Assembly: GCF_001625215.2 (NCBI RefSeq)
Contig: NC_030386.2
Span: forward strand, 35,777,296-35,841,295
DNA: 64,000 nucleotides
DNA from: Daucus carota subsp. sativus
Taxonomy: Eukaryota; Streptophyta; Magnoliopsida; Apiales; Apiaceae
Direction: 5' to 3'
Both the position numbers and the translations under genes were made by a program. The notes under the pieces were generated by a model that did not search any database, was not told where the DNA came from, and saw nothing but the letters and a program-made list of their open reading frames with translations. Shown here one piece after another: positions 57,407 to 64,000 of the stretch (position 1 is the stretch's first letter; each line of letters starts with the position of its first letter).

Positions 57407-60400
57407 TTTCAAATTTACGTATAAATGATTCAGAAATTTCAGATTCTAGTTTTATACACTGTACATTGCCCAAGAACTCATATAAACTGATTTAAAATCC
57501 TATGAACAATGGATGTGATATATAAATAAAAAACAAAAATGTACATATAAATTAAAGTGGGTAATAGGAGACAAATGGTGAAGTGAGACATAATGAATGC
57601 AAGTGAAGTGGGCGGGAGATTGAGATGGAGATATCTAGATATTCGTGTGGACGGACGTGTAAATATAATATAATAAAAATAAAAAGAATAAATTGAAAAT
57701 ACACACAAGAGTGAGAGACAAGTGGACAGTAAGGAGTGTAGAAGGATGATGAAAAAAGTAAAGGGGTTCGGGGTTGGTGCAAATAATCATATTGCACTCG
57801 AGTACACTATCATTGCGTTGTTTCTTTGATTTGTCTTTTCATCCATCCCATTGTGAGTGTGTGTATGCATAGGAGTACATTGTGGGCATTTATACCATAT
57901 CAACATAACAGGGCGCGTGTGGTGGGGGTGGTAGGGTAACGGAGGACTCGTTTTCTGGAACAGGACGGCATGCCCACTGCACTACTCCATCAGGGGTGTC
58001 CGACTCCTTTTTTGTTCGGAAGCCCGGAAACACGACACGAATAAATACGAATTCATTTTGAAATTAATTGAAATTATGTGTATATAACATAAAATGTTCT
58101 ATATTTATTAAAATACACATATTTTATATTTTGCTTGTCACACTGGACGCAACGAGGTGCGGCAACCTGGCGACATATTCTATCGACCGATCTTTGAAAA
58201 GTTTAGAAAAAATGTATGAAGCGTAAATTAAAATCGGATGTTTTTATTTTGGTATAGTGAGAATTAAGAAAGGCGCGTGAATATATGTATAACCGCTAAC
58301 GGCCAAGGTAGATAGCTGGATTTCTATTTTGTCGTGTGAAGGCCGTGATATGCACATTACTGTCTTGTCCCTTGGATGTTACTATGAAGTTGTTTCTCAT
58401 ATCTTACAAAATCATGACCTTTTTTGGAGAATTTTTGTAATCATGCAATATTTTAAAATTCAATATTTAAAAAGCTTTTAACGTTCTTTAGCTTCAAATA
58501 TATCAGGAAAAGGTTATTATTATACATATTCTCTTCAAAAATAAAAAAGCTATTTCTAACAAATGAGTAAGATAGGTAAGATGAAACCATTGAATTTATA
58601 AAAATCAAACCACACAAACTAATCCACAAAATATATTAGGTCGATGAGATCCTAAAATTGTCGGCCCTAGATTTGAGGCTGTATGTAAATGCACTTGGTT
58701 GGTTATTTGTCCTGGTTTTATCAAGGGCTAAACTCGACATTGTCTCCCGTAACATTACAAGTAAAAAAGACGGTGTTTTGTTACAAGTACGAAATAGTAA
58801 ACAATTTGGGTGTTTTCCTAAAGAGTCAAGAGGATGCATGTTCTCGGGATGAACTGAATATGAACACACCCACTGTGTACACGATTATGAATGTGTGTGT
58901 ATACTACATTACATGTATATACGTGAGGGTACGAGTTGCAGTAACAGTAGGTCGCCCATTCCCAGTTGACAGAGAGAGGACTGACAATATACACAGGAGA
59001 GAGAGAGCGGGGGGGGGGGGGGGGGGGGGGGGGGGTTTGCTTTATGTACAAGTCCTTTGCTTTCTAGTCCGTTTCTTTTTCCTGTGCGGTCACTTTCACT
59101 ATGAATACCTACTGAAAACTAGTAATTGTATTACTACCATCCATCCATCTCTCTGCGGATTCTTTCAACTCACTGCCCCTCATTCTTCATGTCAATTGCT
59201 CGCCCAACCGTGAATCAAATTGTATAGAAGTATACTTCTAAATTTTAACTTCCTTTCTGGAAATAATGTGCTGTCTGTTTGGCGCAGAAAAAGCCGGATT
59301 TGTTTTCTTAAAAAATACTTCTATTTTTTAACTCGTTTCAGAAAAAATGTTTTAAAAATAATAGATAAAAGGTTGAGAAACTATTTCTTTTTCTACAACC
59401 TCTATTTTTTTTTTTTATCTTTGTCTTTGATAACACAGTCTTTATTAAATTATTATCAGATATTCTATATCATCTAAATACTTCACTGTTATATATCCTA
59501 ATATACTTGCATATTCCTACACATACTCAATACCTGGTACTTCAGTGTGTAAAAATAATTTACCTCTACTTATATTTTTATTTATTTATTTTGAATAAAT
59601 TTTAATTATTACAGTATAATTTTGTAAGGGGAAAAAACAAAAAAAATATATAAGAAAATTACATATAATTGAAATATAGCTCACTTCATTTTACGTTTCA
59701 GTTTTATCCCACTAATTATAGACCATCTACAGTTCTACACTAATACATTAGAACATTTCATAATGATACAATGCTATCATCAGGAGTCCGTCCTGATGGG
59801 CGATGGGCGATGGCTGTCTGATGTGCAGGAATGTTTTAATAAACACTGACTAAAATAAGTAGCTAGATCAAGAATTTCAATTCCAATCACAAGCTGCTTG
59901 AACAAATTTTTTTATACCAATCAATAGACTGTAAGATTCCCAAAGCTAATGTTTTAAGAAAACATTATCATTACTATACTCTCTTTCCAATTTAACAATC
60001 ACTTTTAACTAATTTAAACATATTTCTAAAATTTATTATTTAGAAATGTGTTTTTTCATATCCCAAATTATGTGTAAAAACGTAAAGTGACAATTATTCT
60101 AAGACCGAGTATTATACAATAACTAGAGAAAAAAAATTAAGAAATACAATTATTTGAGACGAAATACATTATTAGGAAAATTAATTACTCCGATCAGGGA
60201 GACTCTTCTCATGTAAACATTCTTTGGAAACAAACAAACAAAATTGTTAATTTTTTTCTTTTTGAAGCTTAGTAAAGAATGGCAGAAAATGGGAACTCCA
60301 GAAAGAAACAGAAACTTATAAAATATTTAATTTACTTTTAAAATATTATTCCTGCTCGAGTATTTACAAAATCTGCTTACTTTATAGAGAACTTGCTCTA

Positions 60401-60877
60401 CTACCCTTATTAATATGTTCCCCCACCTCTTATGAAATAATAAGATACCCTTCTTTGGGGCTGGGGGTGTTTTCATGTGTGCTCATATGTTTTCCCCTGT
60501 TGTATTCTTTTTCGATATATAAATACTAGTACATAATAAAATTGTGCAACATATAAATAAACAATTCAAACTTCCGGGTTTATAAAACAGTTACTAGTTT
60601 AGGATTCATACTAAAAGCTAGCTCCAGATTTGTTATAAGTCTCGCTCAGCAGTACACTTGAGACCAAAGAAGCTACACAGTTTTTTCGCCATTATCACCA
60701 ACAATCAGAAAGAGGAGTGAGGGGATTCTCAAGGAAAAGAAATTTGGAACAATCACCATAATTGAGATACCTTAAAGTAGTTCCACTATTTGGAGGCCCT
60801 GGGAAAGTAAAATAGATGCTGCTGCTGCTAAAGCTTCCACTCTGGGATAAATAACATCCTTAACAGTGAAGCTATCA
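57407..60877. other. Long spacer between KANADI and PTH2 genes
   Basis: AT-rich with no convincing gene. CAGGGGTGTCCGACTC near 57993 with nearby ACACGACACGAATAAATACG looks like one end of a decayed hAT element. A 27-G run lies at 59009-59035. The open frame 58689-59213 reads through that run and is not credible as a gene. Confidence 0.55.
59009..59035 (+). repeat. Poly-G tract (27 G) after a GA run
   Basis: An uninterrupted run of 27 G follows AGAGAGAGC. Such runs are rare in plant DNA and prone to miscounting. Confidence 0.9.
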
Positions 60878-63800
60878 CTACAAAAGCTTCAACCCACCAG
60901 TTACATCATCAACTAACTCAGCAGGGCCTGCACACAGCATAATTTCAACAATTAAAGTTGGAAAAACATGGGGTGTGAGGAAGAACAAGTACACTATTCA
61001 GCTTAGTACAGAAACAGTAGTCCCATTTTCTTTGTACTAGTTCACTTGAATCTTCATGGCAGTAAAGGTTCATACTGTGTACCCAATATTGCCATCACAC
61101 CATTCTACAAACTGATATTTTTTACTCAATAAAATATATCATACAATTAGACAATGAAACTAAACACCATTGTATGTAATTAAGGTTTATGGGAGTATAT
61201 TGGGAAATTTTGAAATTTGTATAGAGTATAAGAGTCACACTAGTAGATTAGATGCATATTTCAAAAATTTCACAACATACAAAGAGAGAATTTCTTACCA
61301 AGAACAGCCATCACCGTCCTTGAATCTGAAAAAAAAAGAACGAAGTAACATTGTCAGGCAGATTAAGTAGTTGGAAATGTAAAAATGTGAAGTGCACTAT
61401 AAATTAAGTGAAGTTAAGGTACAGAGACGGTGCTGTTGTCATTGAAACAGAAAAGCTGAGTACTTTGTTTGTCCTCTTTTTCTTACAGAATTGTCAAGTG
61501 CCAAAAGCAATAAATTGCCAGTTTGCCACTTGAAGACTAGAAGGTAGTGAAGGGATCAATACTTTCATAAAACAGCAATCATTAAAAGGGAACAAAACTA
61601 AGAATTTGCATTGTGATACTATGTTACCATTGTTGTCATAGCATACAGTATATTTAATTTAACCAGCCACTTATGATATTATTAAGATAATTGTTACAGG
61701 CACATATAAATCAATGTGGCTATTTCAATAAAATTTATTTCAGGAGAATTTCCAAGTTCAGAATCCCGAAAAAAGTTAATACAACCAATTTAAGTTTTCA
61801 TATAGTTTACCTTTTCACATGTAATAGAGTAATAAAGAGCCAGGAAAATTTTATGCTCGGTTGTGTACTTGTTGTGACGTAAGTATTGGATTACTTATTT
61901 GGCCCCTCCATTAACACGCATGCGGCTATCTATTCCCAAGATAGTTCAGTTCCATGAACTTTTTATGATTAATTTTTTCTTCCATGTTATGAGGATTACC
62001 ATTCCGTTCTCTAAATCCATATTTATCACATACTTCACCATCTTCTTGCAAGAATTCATAATCTTCCGACTCTTATATTCTGTTCTACTAGGTTTCCTTA
62101 CACCTAAACAAAATTTCTTCATAACCTCTGTGCCTATTTCAGTCGATTACTTCCAAGCAAAGCACAATTAAAGTGCACACAGTGTTTAAGATTAACAGCT
62201 TGCCAGACATCAACTCAAGCTCAGTCAAAAAAATCAAAACCTACAGTCTGACTTCTGGGGTAATAATTCAAGTTATAATTAATAAAAGAAACAGAGTATT
62301 CATTCACTCACTTGGGGCAATCTGTGTCCGTCCAGCATCAATGACAATATGGGTGGGTATGTTGAGAGATTTAGCTCGTTCCTGCCAGAATAATATAAGT
62401 TCAAATACTAGCAAAAGGATAGTTCATATATCATATAAATGAGAATAAGTCTGCAGTGGACATACAACGAGGTTAAAAATTTAAGATTGGGCTATAAACT
62501 AGGCAAGATAAGTTGTATACTAGGCTGAACATGCTCTGATCATGCAAAATAACACAATTCTCTTCTTAAAATAATGCTTTCCTAATCAAACTCAACTCTT
62601 TTAACTAAAGGAGCTAAGCTGAGCCGCTGAGGAGAGCCTAAGCAAACATAAAGAATGTCAACTAGATCAGGTCTTTTATTAAGCACAAAATGCTTCTTCA
62701 TGTGGCTTGATTTGAAGTAGGCAACGCAAGGGTGTTACAAACAGATCCTTTCATTAACAGCCCTGATCAAATTGTGTTCTACTTGTGGATCTTTTCTTAA
62801 ACTTCAGAATTGAAGAGGAAAATAAAGCATGAAAAAATGAAAGCACAATTAAAAACTGAAAATAATAGATCCTACCAACCACTAAACTCTGGTAGTTTTC
62901 ACCATTCATCTATAATTGGTATCACTACTATTGCCAAATTAATTAGCACAAAGTTTCCCTATAACAAATTAATATAAAGTCCCCTCCAAATTAAAATGAA
63001 ATCAGTGTCTAAGCAACACAAATTGTAATAACATGACTGGTCAACGACCGTGACCACTGACCACTGTCTTGCTAATAATCAAGCATGAAAAAAAGTGAAA
63101 AGAGTAGCACTGTTAATTTTTGTTTAAGTGTAGAACATGGTTTACTTGCTTAGGGTCGAGCACTTTTTACTGCCTTGAAATATTCTTGTCACATGGGTTT
63201 GACTCTAAAGTTCAGGGTTTTAGGGTGTTTCCTGTTTAACTAGTCTTCTCATGATCAGGTAATCAGCTAAATCTATAGTTCACTAAACAGCAAAAACTGA
63301 GACCACCCTCATCACGAACAGCAAAAACTGATACCAGCCATGCCACAAATATACACTACAAATACGGATGACTATAAGTAAATGAAGCAATAGCTGACTG
63401 AACTTTTTTAAACAAAGTATAACAGAAAAGAAGGTTGAGAAAAACATTGAGCATCATAAATAGAAAAACCATATCCAGCCCAAAAAAAAACACCAAACCA
63501 GATCTGGTCTGAGCCAGCATGTCTCCAAAACTTTGCTTTCTACTAAGACCTGCAGGCACTCTTTTACGGGGAAGTAACAGGAATATGCTGATGGAGAGGG
63601 CTGCAACTGACTCTATGGTTTGGTGGTATCACCAAGTTGATTACATATGTACATGTGCAACAAACTCAACTTTAATCCAGAGAATATACACCGTCACTCC
63701 CATCATCTCTAGTGATTAATTTTCCGAAAAGAAACCAAGTTCCAAGTTATATATACAAAGGACTGCTGTTAGAAATATTTGTGGCATCATAAAGTAGCAC

Positions 63801-64000
63801 TGTGCTGACATAAACCATCAAACTAGCAACTTTAGTTACTTCATAATTCGGGTATATAACCAACGAACTATAGTTAGATCAGATTAGGCAAGTCATAAGT
63901 TGAAGTTTTTTGCAAGCATTACTTGTAGAACCAGCATATCATCTTCGCTATCAATTTTCACGACGACCTTAACTTGGCCACACATCTCCCACCTATTGAC
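60878..64000 (-). CDS. PTH2: Peptidyl-tRNA hydrolase 2 family, 3' part (5' end outside window)
   Basis: Exons on the minus strand: from the right edge (64000) to 63923, then 62381-62312, 61325-61299 and 60927-60878; all GT-AG, phases agree, giving the last 74 residues. The text follows the PTH2 fold: WEMCGQVKVVVKID, SEDDMLVLQERAKSLNIPTH, then the hallmark IVIDAGRTQIAPNSRTVMAV and LGP-type GPAELVDDVTGGLKLL at the C-terminus. The enzyme frees tRNA from peptidyl-tRNA released by stalled ribosomes, in the cytosol and possibly organelles. Introns are 1.5, 1.0 and 0.4 kb. The N-terminal half, with the other catalytic residues, lies beyond the window. Confidence 0.9.

Noticed and set aside
58689-59213. 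174-aa open frame
   Set aside because: It reads through the 27-G run as poly-Gly and resembles no family; no splice or promoter support.
59775-59815. Hairpin CATCAGGAGTCCGTCCTGATG considered as a hammerhead ribozyme
   Set aside because: The conserved CTGATGAG and GAAA core elements are missing; only a short stem remains.
1-64000. CRISPR arrays, operons, bacterial promoters and replication origins
   Set aside because: The window is plant nuclear DNA; repeats here are microsatellites, MITEs and gene duplications without regular spacers.

Overview
This is nuclear DNA of a flowering plant, probably a eudicot. It is AT-rich, most genes are split by GT-AG introns with long AT-rich spacers, and small DNA transposons of several superfamilies are common. 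Gene families are plant-specific (WEB coiled-coil, KANADI, Bet v 1/PR-10, MCC1). I cannot fix the species. All calls were made by eye from exon joins, splice phases and remembered family sequences; no search was run.

Layout. (1) 1-10.6 kb: three tandem copies of a WEB-family (At3g02930-like) coiled-coil gene: the 3' part of one, one complete (973 aa, three exons), and one recent C-terminal fragment bracketed by direct repeats. (2) 11.7-12.6 kb: a Pack-MULE candidate. (3) 13.6-18.8 kb (+): a seven-exon NERD-domain gene with a hAT element in its large fourth intron. (4) 20.4-27.1 kb (-): a ten-exon PEPCK-like gene whose nucleotide-binding motifs appear replaced, so a probable pseudoenzyme. (5) 28.1-41.5 kb (+): seven intact tandem Bet v 1/PR-10 genes resembling S-norcoclaurine synthase, each with one phase-1 intron at the same place. 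(6) 41.9-48.9 kb (-): an MCC1/NAA60-type N-acetyltransferase with a long 5'-UTR intron. (7) 53.2-56.4 kb (+): a KANADI2-like GARP transcription factor. (8) 60.9-64.0 kb (-): the 3' part of a peptidyl-tRNA hydrolase 2 gene, running off the right edge.

The single-copy genes are unrelated housekeeping or regulatory genes; they are not an operon-like pathway. The coherent unit is the Bet v 1 array. Its members keep three of four residues known to matter in norcoclaurine synthase (Tyr, Glu, Lys) but all lack the fourth (Asp). They could be ligand binders or Pictet-Spengler-type or coupling enzymes with altered chemistry.

The spacers hold a rich record of mobile DNA: three copies of a 192-193 bp MULE-type MITE with perfect 9-bp target duplications, other MULE-like MITEs, two hAT elements with perfect 8-bp duplications, further hAT-like elements with ACACGA-rich ends, Stowaway and Tourist MITEs, and a few decayed LTR-retrotransposon fossils.
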